The notes beneath the pieces were generated by a model that did not search any database, was not told the origin of the DNA, and saw nothing but the letters and a program-made list of their open reading frames with translations. From Clostridiales bacterium (lineage in GTDB: Bacteria; Bacillota; Clostridia; Oscillospirales; Oscillospiraceae), in the NCBI GenBank assembly GCA_012728025.1, contig JAAYFX010000002.1, positions 1-9,468 of the forward strand: a stretch of 9,468 nt of DNA, in the 5' to 3' direction. Numbering within the stretch: position 1 is the stretch's first letter; each line of letters begins with the position of its first letter. The translations under genes were made by a program, and so were the position numbers. This document shows positions 1-5,653 of the stretch, in pieces.

Positions 1-52
1 GATTGACGAGACTTTGCTTAAAATCATCATCATACTTTCGATAAGTGCTCAT
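1..52 (-). CDS. IS3-like transposase OrfA, N-terminal fragment (runs off the window)
   Basis: A minus-strand reading frame starts at ATG 52-50 and runs off the left edge, so only 17 residues are visible (MSTYRKYDDDFKQSLVN). A strong AAGGAGGG ribosome binding site sits 7 nt upstream. The pattern of a basic start followed by KYDxDFK and a hydrophobic/polar helix is what I know from OrfA proteins of IS3-family insertion sequences, where this region begins the helix-turn-helix that binds the element ends. The fragment is too short to prove the family. The neighbouring truncated recombinase supports a mobile-element reading. Whether the rest of the element is intact cannot be seen. Confidence 0.6.
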   Translation of the reverse strand, partial: MSTYRKYDDDFKQSLVN

Positions 53-120
53 AGCTTTTCCCTCCTTGTTTGTGTCTACTTAATTATACTACTCTACTCT
101 TTTGAGTGTCTACTTTTTTA
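1..120 (-). mobile_element. Terminal part of an insertion sequence (probably IS3 family)
   Basis: This stretch holds the transposase start and its upstream non-coding end. The outer end is inferred to lie at roughly 105-135, because recognisable recombinase coding sequence starts near 137. The block GTGTCTACTT occurs twice, at 72-81 and 106-115, as expected for transposase-binding or terminal sequence. The exact tip, the terminal inverted repeat and the target duplication cannot be defined because the other end is outside the window. Confidence 0.5.
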
Positions 121-470
121 ATATACATCCAAGAGGCTATGAAACGGAGCAAAAAGAATTATCCATTCTTGCAAATGAACTTGAAAGAACACATGAAAAT
201 AGCAAAAGCAAAGCGGATGACGTGCAGCGCTTTATTGAACAAGCTAGGAAATATACCCATATCAAAGAATTAACGCCCACCATTGTCAATGAATTCATTA
301 GCCGCATCGAAGTTTCGCAAAAGCAGGTAATCGACGGTAAGAAAGTTTATCCCATTGATGTCTATTATAACGGAGTTGGCATTGGCAATATGCCGTCGGC
401 AGAAGAGATGGAAGAGTTATTTCAGGATCATATACGCAGCAAAGAGCAAGAAACAGAAAAAACGGCATAG
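102..470 (+). pseudogene. C-terminal remnant of a large serine recombinase (TnpX/DUF4368 type)
   Basis: An open frame of 122 codons could start at TTG 102, but its first residues look like insertion-sequence end read as protein. From about residue 12 (GYETEQKEL) it matches the C-terminal part of large serine recombinases. There is a coiled-coil-like stretch rich in Glu and Lys, then ARKYTHIKELTPTIVNEFI and RIEV, then a basic linker and DVYYN. This is the DUF4368 signature I know from TnpX-type enzymes of clostridial transposons and integrative elements. Full-length relatives are about 500 residues or more; the catalytic serine domain and most of the DNA-binding part are missing. No convincing ribosome binding site precedes the TTG. 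It is most likely a dead fragment cut off by the adjacent insertion sequence. Confidence 0.75.
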
Positions 471-490
471 CATAACGCTATACCGTTTCA
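457..490 (-). terminator. Intrinsic terminator, probably for sodC
   Basis: Read on the minus strand, a 10-bp stem ACGGTATAGC / GCTATGCCGT (one G-U pair) with a 5-nt loop is followed at once by six T residues. On the plus strand the stem has a C-A mismatch and a poor T tail, so the minus direction is favoured. It lies about 70 nt beyond the sodC stop and covers the stop codon of the recombinase remnant (468-470). Confidence 0.7.
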
Positions 491-502
491 TCGTTAAGAT
501 TG

Positions 503-556
503 GCCTTGGTGTCTCAAACTTCTTTATGTGAGGGACACCAAAGGCGGACCTTTTTT
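503..556 (+). terminator. Possible plus-strand terminator hairpin after the recombinase remnant
   Basis: TTGGTGTC (506-513) pairs with GACACCAA (534-541). The stem can extend by GCC/GGC across a single bulged A. TTTTTT follows at 551-556, but only after an extra 5 nt, so the geometry is imperfect. It could instead be part of the end of the recombinase-carrying element. Confidence 0.4.
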
Positions 557-558
557 GC

Positions 559-1059
559 TTAGCGGGATCTTTTCCTAAAGCTGCGAATTATGCCGCAGGC
601 GATTTTCTCCCCAGCATTTCCCGCAGGCTGGGTTTTGAAATCGTCCGGTTCGCTATGGATAATCACCGTACGGCCAAGCACATCGTTAATAGAGAAACGG
701 TTAGTGAAAACAGCCAAAAAGGCATAGCCGCAGTTGCCGAATAGGGGCGGCAAATCGCCTGCATGGGCGGGATGAGGGCAAAGTTCTGGGTTGTAGTGGG
801 CACCCGCATTGGCAAAGGGGTCTTCAGCGGTTCCGGTACAGCTTCCGCCCTCGTGGATGTGAAGGGCGAAAATGGGGACAGCACAGCTTGTAACAGGGGC
901 GGGCAGACCCCAGACCTCTGCCACCAGAAGAACACCGTCCTTGCGCTGGTAAAAATCCACTGTGCCACGTAGTTTGGGCTGCGCCGGACTGCCCTTAAGG
1001 GCGGCTCGTGCGTCAGGCGGGCAGTTGCTAAGCTGGGAAAATCGACAGCCGGAAAACAA
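559..1059 (-). CDS. sodC: Cu/Zn superoxide dismutase, cytosolic clostridial type
   Basis: Converts superoxide to oxygen and hydrogen peroxide using copper and zinc. Numbering from the chosen TTG start (166 residues), the copper ligands are His67 and His69 (HIHEGGSC), His88 (GAHYNP, bridging) and His135 (IIHSEPDDF). The zinc ligands are His96, His99 and Asp102 (HPAHAGDLPP). The structural disulfide pair is Cys74 and Cys155. Lys152 (GNAGEKIACG) sits where eukaryotic enzymes have the active-site arginine. No signal peptide or lipobox is visible, so I infer a cytoplasmic enzyme, unlike periplasmic SodC. I chose TTG 1059 because AGGAGGT lies 8 nt upstream; GTG 1077 would add six residues but has no good binding site. 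The stop is TAA and the C-terminus is basic. The gene stands alone and faces away from mgtE. Confidence 0.9.
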   Translation of the reverse strand: MFSGCRFSQLSNCPPDARAALKGSPAQPKLRGTVDFYQRKDGVLLVAEVWGLPAPVTSCAVPIFALHIHEGGSCTGTAEDPFANAGAHYNPELCPHPAHAGDLPPLFGNCGYAFLAVFTNRFSINDVLGRTVIIHSEPDDFKTQPAGNAGEKIACGIIRSFRKRSR

Positions 1060-1065
1060 GGCAAT

Positions 1066-1073
1066 CACCTCCT
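1066..1073 (-). promoter_or_regulatory. Ribosome binding site that fixes the sodC start
   Basis: The minus strand reads AGGAGGTG, a near-perfect match to the 16S rRNA tail, 8 nt before TTG 1059. If translation began at GTG 1077 this sequence would be inside the gene, so it argues for the shorter protein. Confidence 0.65.
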
Positions 1074-1108
1074 GCACTCAGCCTATGCAAAAGTATAGCC
1101 TAGGTTCC

Positions 1109-1258
1109 CAAAAACCCAGCCCCCGTCGTTAACCTTTTTAAGATAGCATTTTTAAGTTAGTAAACAAGAGTTTCGCACCGTTTTATGGGAAGTATATATA
1201 AAAAAAGAAAAGGACTCTCCAAAGACAGGGAAAAACCATTGAAGAGGCTGGGTTTTTG
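1109..1258. repeat. 13-bp perfect inverted repeat, arms 124 bp apart
   Basis: CAAAAACCCAGCC at 1109-1121 is the exact reverse complement of GGCTGGGTTTTTG at 1246-1258. The right arm fills most of the spacer of the proposed mgtE promoter; the left arm lies upstream of sodC. The enclosed sequence is AT-rich and codes for nothing I can see. It could be an operator, the ends of a very small mobile element, or chance. Confidence 0.5.
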
Positions 1259-1267
1259 TGTTATACT
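1239..1267 (+). promoter_or_regulatory. Promoter of mgtE (sigma-A type)
   Basis: TTGAAG (1239-1244), a 17-nt spacer and TATACT (1262-1267), with TGT just before the -10 box as an extended -10 element. The predicted transcript starts near 1274, giving an untranslated leader of about 300 nt before the mgtE ATG. Confidence 0.65.
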
Positions 1268-1332
1268 AATCAGGTATCTGGCAATTTTATTTAAGATTGC
1301 TGAAAATAACTGATTTAAAAGGAGGGAGCAGG

Positions 1333-1416
1333 GTGAAATACCGAGGTCGAAGTATCAATACAGACAGTGACGTTCCGAGGCTCGGCCTCTGCCTTCCTGT
1401 CCCGAGAGCGTCATAG
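1333..1416 (+). CDS. Candidate 27-codon leader peptide upstream of mgtE
   Basis: GTG 1333 lies 7 nt after a strong AAAAGGAGGG ribosome binding site and opens a frame of 27 codons ending at TAG 1414. The peptide is rich in Arg, Asp and Pro, with a TDSDVPR core and a C-terminal LPVPRAS. In enterobacteria, short acidic or proline-rich leader peptides (MgtL and relatives) control magnesium transporter genes, because their translation is sensitive to magnesium or proline supply. Here the frame runs through the CGTCA side of a leader helix and ends about 36 nt before the terminator, so ribosomes on it would alter folding. I recognise no homologue; the evidence is the binding site, the length and the position. 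Confidence 0.35.
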   Translation: MKYRGRSINTDSDVPRLGLCLPVPRAS

Positions 1417-1452
1417 ACGTCGGGGCAAGGGCCTTGCCCATCCTTCGGAGCG

Positions 1453-1502
1453 CCGCAGCCAACCCATGCCCGTAAGGGATAATGTGGGTCTGCGGTGTTT
1501 TT
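1453..1502 (+). terminator. Intrinsic terminator (attenuator) inside the mgtE leader
   Basis: CCGCAG (1453-1458) pairs with CTGCGG (1490-1495). Inside it, ACCCA (1462-1466) pairs with TGGGT (1485-1489), and CCC/GGG closes a small inner loop. TGTTTTTGTGTTTATTT follows. It lies about 75 nt before the mgtE ATG and downstream of its promoter, so reaching mgtE requires read-through. Confidence 0.75.
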
Positions 1503-1576
1503 GTGTTTATTTGCGAAAATATCCTGTCTTGTTGATGCCTTGTCCAAAACTTACTATTATTTGGAGGTGTCTCAAC

Positions 1577-2920
1577 ATGGGAAACAGACTTGAACTACCC
1601 TATGCTCTTTTAAAGAGCAAGGATTATGCGGCGTTGCGTCTGGCGTTGGCAGAGGAAAACGAGGTGGACATTGCCGGTTTTATGGATGAGTTGCCTCGGG
1701 AGCAGGCTATGCGAGTGTTCCGCCTTTTGCATAAGGAGCAGGCGGCGGAGGTTTTCGCCGAGCTTGACGGCGACGTTCAGGAGCACATCATCTCGGCTAT
1801 GGGCGATGAGGAAATCCACGAAATCATCGCAGAGCTTTATGTAGACGACTTGGTGGATATGCTGGAGGAACTGCCGGCCAATATGGTGCGAAAGGTGCTC
1901 AAAAACACAAAGCCCGAAACTCGCAGCCTTGTTAACGAATTTTTACAGTATCCCGAAAATTCGGCAGGCAGCATTATGACAGCAGAGTTTATAGACCTGC
2001 GCAAAAGCATGACCGTCAGTGATTCTATTGGGAAAATACGAAGAGACGGGGCGGAAAGTGAGCAGATTTATACCTGTTATGTCATAGATGACAGCCGCAT
2101 TTTAGAAGGTGTTATCACAGTGCGGGAACTACTTTTGGCTCCGGATGACAGCCGCATTGACGACTTGATGGAAAAAAAGCTCATCACAGCCAAAACCACA
2201 GAGGACAGAGAGCTTGTGGCCCAGCGCATGATGAAGTATGACCTTCTGGCCCTGCCCATTGTAGATTTGGAAGGGCGGCTTGTGGGTATTGTCACCGTTG
2301 ACGACGTGATGGATGTTTTACAAGAGGAGGCCACAGAGGACTTCGAGCGTATGGCGGCCATGAGCCCTTCAGAGCATCCTTACCTGAAGGCAAGCGTTTT
2401 TGAGCTGGCGAAAAACCGCTTCCCTTGGCTTTTGATACTGATGGTTTCCGGCATGATTACAGGTGGAATTTTGGGACGGTATGAGGCGGCCTTTGCGGCA
2501 GTGCCCCTGCTTGTAAGTTTTATCCCCATGCTTACAGACACAGGCGGAAACGCTGGCAGCCAAAGCAGCACTCTTGTCATCCGAGGCATGACAGTGGGAG
2601 AGATTGAGTCTTCGGATTTGTTTCGTGTTTTGTGGAAGGAAGTGCGGGTCAGCGCTCTTGTGGGAGCGGCCTTAAGCCTTGTGAATTTCGGCCGGCTGAT
2701 GCTGACCTATCCCGATAGCACTGCTATCTCAATAACAGTATCCCTTGCCTTGTTTTTCACAGTTATTTTAGCCAAAACCGTAGGCGGTCTGTTGCCAATT
2801 TTGGCTAAATCTTTGAAGATTGACCCAGCGATTATGGCAGCGCCCCTTATCACCACAGTTGTGGACGCAATTTCTCTGGTGCTGTATTTCAGTCTTGCCC
2901 AGAGACTATTAAACCTTTGA
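1577..2920 (+). CDS. mgtE: Magnesium transporter MgtE
   Basis: A 447-residue inner-membrane Mg2+ channel of the usual MgtE length. Residues about 1-130 form the helical cytosolic N domain, with repeats such as MDELP and LEELP. Residues about 131-255 hold two CBS domains that sense cytosolic magnesium; the first starts at SAGSIMTAEF and the second ends at GIVTVDDVMDVLQEE. About 256-280 is the linking (plug) helix, and from about 282 come five membrane segments. The pore signature LTDTGGNAGSQ is at 319-329, and the last segment carries PLITTVVDAISL, whose Asp430 corresponds to the metal-selecting aspartate of the Thermus protein. ATG 1577 is chosen because GGAGGTG lies 7 nt upstream; the frame stays open further 5', but that stretch is the leader. 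A terminator inside the leader suggests control by attenuation. Confidence 0.96.
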   Translation: MGNRLELPYALLKSKDYAALRLALAEENEVDIAGFMDELPREQAMRVFRLLHKEQAAEVFAELDGDVQEHIISAMGDEEIHEIIAELYVDDLVDMLEELPANMVRKVLKNTKPETRSLVNEFLQYPENSAGSIMTAEFIDLRKSMTVSDSIGKIRRDGAESEQIYTCYVIDDSRILEGVITVRELLLAPDDSRIDDLMEKKLITAKTTEDRELVAQRMMKYDLLALPIVDLEGRLVGIVTVDDVMDVLQEEATEDFERMAAMSPSEHPYLKASVFELAKNRFPWLLILMVSGMITGGILGRYEAAFAAVPLLVSFIPMLTDTGGNAGSQSSTLVIRGMTVGEIESSDLFRVLWKEVRVSALVGAALSLVNFGRLMLTYPDSTAISITVSLALFFTVILAKTVGGLLPILAKSLKIDPAIMAAPLITTVVDAISLVLYFSLAQRLLNL

Positions 2921-2980
2921 GCCTAAAGTCTTTTGGAAAATATCTGCCCAATGGGGCAAGGCATTTCCGCCTTTTATGCT

Positions 2981-3026
2981 AAAACCCGTCCCTGTTTTCA
3001 ACGTTGAAAGCAGGGACGGGTTTTTT
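2981..3026. terminator. Bidirectional terminator between mgtE and msrAB
   Basis: AAAACCCGTCCCTG pairs with CAGGGACGGGTTTT, and the stem continues through TTTCAA/TTGAAA around a tiny loop. Six T residues follow on the plus strand and four on the minus strand. It ends mgtE transcripts in one direction and msrAB transcripts in the other. The plus-strand T tract overlaps the msrAB stop codon (3025-3027). Confidence 0.9.
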
Positions 3027-3972
3027 AATCTACAAAGTGTAAAAACGCTCCATACCCTTCCTTTTCCATATCCTCCTTGGGGATAAAACGCAGGGCGGCG
3101 CTGTTGATGCAATAGCGAAGGCCGCCTGTTTCCTGCGGGCCGTCGGAAAACACATGACCCAGATGGGCGCCCCCAACACGACTGCGCACTTCTGTCCGCA
3201 CCATGCTGTGGCTAAAATCCTTTTTCTCAAGGACTGTATTGGGGTCAAGGGGCTTTGAAAAACTTGGCCAGCCACAGCCGGAGTCAAACTTATCCGCCGA
3301 GACAAAAAGTGGCTCGCCGCTGGTGATGTCCACATAAATGCCCGAGTGGAAGCTGTCAAAAAATTCGTTCCTAAAGGGCGGCTCGGTGGCGCTGTTTTGG
3401 GTCACCTCAAATTGCAGGGGGCTAAGCTCTCCCTTGAGAGCCGCCTTGTCTCTCGGCTCATAATCGGCAGGGTTTACAAGAGCCTTCGCCGCCTTTTCAA
3501 TTTGCCCTTTGCCGATGTGGCAGTAGCCATTGGGGTTTTTGTCCAGATACTTCTGGTGGTATTCCTCGGCGGGATAATAGTTTTCCAAAGGCTTCACCTC
3601 AATGGCCGAGGGCCTGCCCAAGCGCTTTTCCAAAGCTTTCATGGCAGCCTCAATTACAGGCACATCCTGCTCATGTGTATAATAAATGCCCGTACGATAC
3701 TGACTGCCCGTATCTCCCCCTTGGCGATTTACCGCAAGAGGGTCAACAGAGTCAAAATAAAGGGACAGCAGAAAGCTTAAAGGCAAAACATCAGGGTCAT
3801 AGGAGACACGGACAGCCTCGGCGTGTCCTGTGTTTTTATAGCAAACATCTTCATAACTGGGATTTTCGGTGTTTCCGTTGGCATAGCCCACCTCTGTGGA
3901 TAAAACCCCGAGAATCGAAGCCAAATATTTTTCGCTGCCCCAAAAGCAGCCCCCTGCCAAATAAATTTCCAT
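3025..3972 (-). CDS. msrAB: Bifunctional peptide methionine sulfoxide reductase MsrA-MsrB
   Basis: A 315-residue fusion that repairs both stereoisomers of oxidised methionine. The MsrA part (about 1-165) has the catalytic GGCFWG with Cys9, the GHAE motif, GSQYRTGIYY and a likely resolving Cys151 in NGYCHIG. The MsrB part (about 180-315) has SGCGWPSF with resolving Cys233, RVGGAHLGHVFSDGP and RYCINSAALRF with catalytic Cys288. The two CxxC zinc motifs of many MsrB proteins are absent, as in the PilB-type fused enzymes. No signal peptide is visible, so it should act in the cytosol. ATG 3972 has GGAGGTG 4 nt upstream. It lies 146 nt downstream of rtcB on the same strand. A damaged duplicate of its 5' end lies upstream of rtcB (5411-5533). 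Confidence 0.96.
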   Translation of the reverse strand: MEIYLAGGCFWGSEKYLASILGVLSTEVGYANGNTENPSYEDVCYKNTGHAEAVRVSYDPDVLPLSFLLSLYFDSVDPLAVNRQGGDTGSQYRTGIYYTHEQDVPVIEAAMKALEKRLGRPSAIEVKPLENYYPAEEYHQKYLDKNPNGYCHIGKGQIEKAAKALVNPADYEPRDKAALKGELSPLQFEVTQNSATEPPFRNEFFDSFHSGIYVDITSGEPLFVSADKFDSGCGWPSFSKPLDPNTVLEKKDFSHSMVRTEVRSRVGGAHLGHVFSDGPQETGGLRYCINSAALRFIPKEDMEKEGYGAFLHFVD

Positions 3973-4118
3973 AGAGCACCTCCGTCTGTTTTAAGAATTT
4001 TTATTATTATGATAATTTTTTCTATATGCACCAGACCCTTAAGTTTTTGGGCTACATTACGATTAATTTTCTTACCCTAAAAGTTTGCGACTTACGCCAT
4101 ACTTTTATAAAAACCCGC

Positions 4119-5237
4119 TTATCCTTTTCCCTTTCTGGGAGTATCTCCGGCTTTGAAATTGTATATTGGGCGAAGTCTGCCGATAACCTCTACTGTGTCA
4201 CCAATATTTTTCAGTATTTCGTCTATGCTTTTATATGCCATGGGACATTCGTCCAAGGTGCCAGCACTGACAGAGGTAGTATAGATACCGTCCATTTGCT
4301 TTGTAAATTCATCAAGGGTATAAGCCTTTTTCGCTTGGGTACGGCTCAAAATGCGTCCGGCACCATGAGGGGCCGAATAGTTCCAGTCGGGATTACCCTT
4401 GCCTGTACAAAGCAGGGAGCCATCACGCATATTGATAGGAATTATAAGCTTTTCACCTTTCTGTGCGCTGACGGCACCCTTGCGAAGTATCATGGCTTTG
4501 GTGTCTATATAGTTGTGGACAGTCTGAAAATAATCTGTGTAGACAATGGGAGAATGCTCGCAAATAATGCGGAGGATTTCTATGCGGTTTTGTAAGGCGA
4601 ATTCCTGAATAATCTTCATATCGTGGATATAATCATCAAACAGCCTGCCCTCGCAATATGCCAGAGCATCAGGAATATTGTTACGTTTAAGGGAAGCGAT
4701 TGCCTTTTTCTGATAGTGATTTGCCACTTCCAAACCAAGGCGGCGGCTGCCGGAATGAATAAGCAGATAAAAGGCTTTATTTTCATCTTCTGCAATTTCG
4801 ATAAAATGATTGCCGCCGCCAAGTGTGCCTAAAGAGCGCTTGGCACGGTCTATATCCACAGCATTAAAGCATCGGAGGTTTTGCAAAGGGGGAAAGCCTG
4901 CTTTCACCTTTTCATGGATTGAAAAACCTGCGGGAATAAAGCTTCTTATGGCCTTGTCAATATCCTCTAGGCTCGATTTAACCTCGCCTTGAATTTTAGC
5001 AACAAGTACGCCGCAGCCAATATCAACGCCCACAAGGTTTGGAACAACTTTGTCGGTGATTGTCATTGTAGTGCCTATGGTGCAGCCTGCGCCGGCATGG
5101 ACATCGGGCATTATCCGAATCTTTGCCCCCTTTGTAAACTCTTGGTTAAGCAAAGTTTTTATCTGCTCTGCCGAAGTATCATCCAAAACCTCGGTGAATA
5201 TTTTGGCGGTGTTATATTTTCCGTGTATTTCTTTCAT
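4119..5237 (-). CDS. rtcB: RNA-splicing ligase RtcB (short bacterial form)
   Basis: A GTP- and Mn2+-dependent ligase that joins RNA 2',3'-cyclic phosphate or 3'-phosphate ends to 5'-hydroxyl ends; in bacteria it is tied to repair of broken tRNA or rRNA. It has 372 residues, somewhat shorter than the E. coli protein of about 408. The motifs are in order: MPDVHAG (43-49), VGVDIGCGV (69-77, metal ligands Asp72 and Cys75), GTLGGGNHFIEI (137-148), HSGSRR (161-166), VHNYI (240-244), RKGA (252-255) and SAPHGAGR (288-295). His291 corresponds to the histidine that takes up GMP. ATG 5237 follows CAGGAGGG. The preceding frame ends 11 nt upstream, suggesting co-transcription. The gene looks more AT-rich than msrAB beside it. 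No rtcA or rtcR is in view. Confidence 0.94.
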   Translation of the reverse strand: MKEIHGKYNTAKIFTEVLDDTSAEQIKTLLNQEFTKGAKIRIMPDVHAGAGCTIGTTMTITDKVVPNLVGVDIGCGVLVAKIQGEVKSSLEDIDKAIRSFIPAGFSIHEKVKAGFPPLQNLRCFNAVDIDRAKRSLGTLGGGNHFIEIAEDENKAFYLLIHSGSRRLGLEVANHYQKKAIASLKRNNIPDALAYCEGRLFDDYIHDMKIIQEFALQNRIEILRIICEHSPIVYTDYFQTVHNYIDTKAMILRKGAVSAQKGEKLIIPINMRDGSLLCTGKGNPDWNYSAPHGAGRILSRTQAKKAYTLDEFTKQMDGIYTTSVSAGTLDECPMAYKSIDEILKNIGDTVEVIGRLRPIYNFKAGDTPRKGKG

Positions 5238-5248
5238 GAACCCTCCTG

Positions 5249-5533
5249 TTACAATACTTCTAAATCATGGTTATATTTAATGTGGCAAAGAAGCATATTT
5301 TTAATTAGTGTTAGTTCTTCGGGGCTTAATGGCATAGTGTTGTGGTTGTTAATAAGAAGAGAGCAAGCCTTCGTCAACGAACGCTCATTGTTTTCTAATC
5401 TTGTAATCATATGCCTTTTTTCCAAAGACTTCATAGCCGCCTCAATTACAGGCACATCCTGCCCATGTGTATAATAAATGCCTGTGCGGTACTGGCTGCC
5501 CCAAAAACAGCCCCCCTGCAAATAAATTTCCAT
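5249..5533 (-). CDS. Chimeric ORF: internally deleted MsrA start fused to an unknown 53-residue tail
   Basis: Residues 1-12 copy the MsrA start (MEIYLQGGCFWG). Residues 13-40 copy MsrA residues 90-117 with two changes. The MsrA sequence then stops, and from Met42 a different sequence of 53 residues follows, ending CHIKYNHDLEVL. The catalytic Cys is present but most of the MsrA fold is missing, so methionine sulfoxide reductase activity is very unlikely. The start has the same GGAGGTGC binding site as msrAB. The tail could be a gene of its own starting at ATG 5410 (5249-5410), though only AAAAAAGG lies just before it. Its stop is 11 nt from the rtcB start, so it may be an rtcB partner now driven by a borrowed msrA start. 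I do not recognise the tail. Confidence 0.6.
   Translation of the reverse strand: MEIYLQGGCFWGSQYRTGIYYTHGQDVPVIEAAMKSLEKRHMITRLENNERSLTKACSLLINNHNTMPLSPEELTLIKNMLLCHIKYNHDLEVL
5411..5533 (-). pseudogene. msrA: Remnant of a second msrA, internal 77 codons lost
   Basis: This segment aligns with the 5' part of msrAB at 3625-3709 and 3935-3972, including the ribosome binding site upstream. Over about 70 nt (5430-5500) I count about seven differences, mostly silent. The missing 231 bp lies between two CTGCCC copies, at 3704-3709 and 3935-3940 in the intact gene; a single CTGCCC remains at the remnant's junction. This looks like a short-repeat deletion after duplication, and it kept the frame open. 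Confidence 0.8.
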
Positions 5534-5603
5534 AGGGCACCTCCGCCTATTGCTTTAAAATGATAATCCTTTGCGGCATATCATGAAATGCCAAATAAAA
5601 TAC

Positions 5604-5632
5604 TTGCAATTTATATAAACTTAGCTTACAAT
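5604..5632 (+). promoter_or_regulatory. Candidate promoter of the pan operon
   Basis: TTGCAA (5604-5609), a 17-nt spacer and TACAAT (5627-5632). The transcript would start near 5639 and carry a leader of about 300 nt. A second candidate closer to the gene is TTGATC (5729-5734) with a 17-nt spacer to TTATAT (5752-5757); either would put the terminator at 5781-5848 inside the leader. Confidence 0.45.
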
Positions 5633-5653
5633 CTCCATATGGTGTCTTTAAAA

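Larger units (their letters stand above)
1274..1576 (+). promoter_or_regulatory. Structured leader of mgtE, class not recognised
   Basis: This stretch of about 300 nt between promoter and mgtE is GC-rich from 1340 to 1500 and full of nested helices. TGACG (1368-1372) pairs with CGTCA (1409-1413) and, inside it, CTCGG (1381-1385) with CCGAG (1402-1406). A perfect 7-bp hairpin GGGCAAG/CTTGCCC follows at 1423-1439, then an intrinsic terminator at 1453-1502. This layout suggests transcription attenuation of a magnesium transporter gene. In Bacillota that job is usually done by the M-box riboswitch, but I cannot find its conserved blocks (such as GTTAGGTGAGGC or CCAATGGGT). It also contains a candidate small reading frame at 1333-1416. 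The ligand, if any, is unknown. Confidence 0.5.

Noticed and set aside
663..1064. Second minus-strand frame within sodC
   Set aside because: The SodC frame carries all metal ligands; this one is the same DNA shifted and lacks protein-like features.
1310..1420. Cobalamin or M-box riboswitch in front of mgtE, suggested by GGGTGAAATACC
   Set aside because: The remaining conserved blocks of either class are not visible, so no class was assigned.
1367..1576. Extension of the MgtE reading frame 70 codons upstream
   Set aside because: The extra part runs through the leader and its terminator, has no MgtE similarity, and a good ribosome binding site precedes ATG 1577.
3973..4118. A terminator or dedicated promoter between rtcB and msrAB
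   Set aside because: No stable hairpin with a T tract and no convincing -35/-10 pair could be made out in this AT-rich gap.
4026..4595. Plus-strand frame of 189 codons opposite rtcB
   Set aside because: It is antisense to conserved RtcB motifs, has no ribosome binding site and resembles nothing known.
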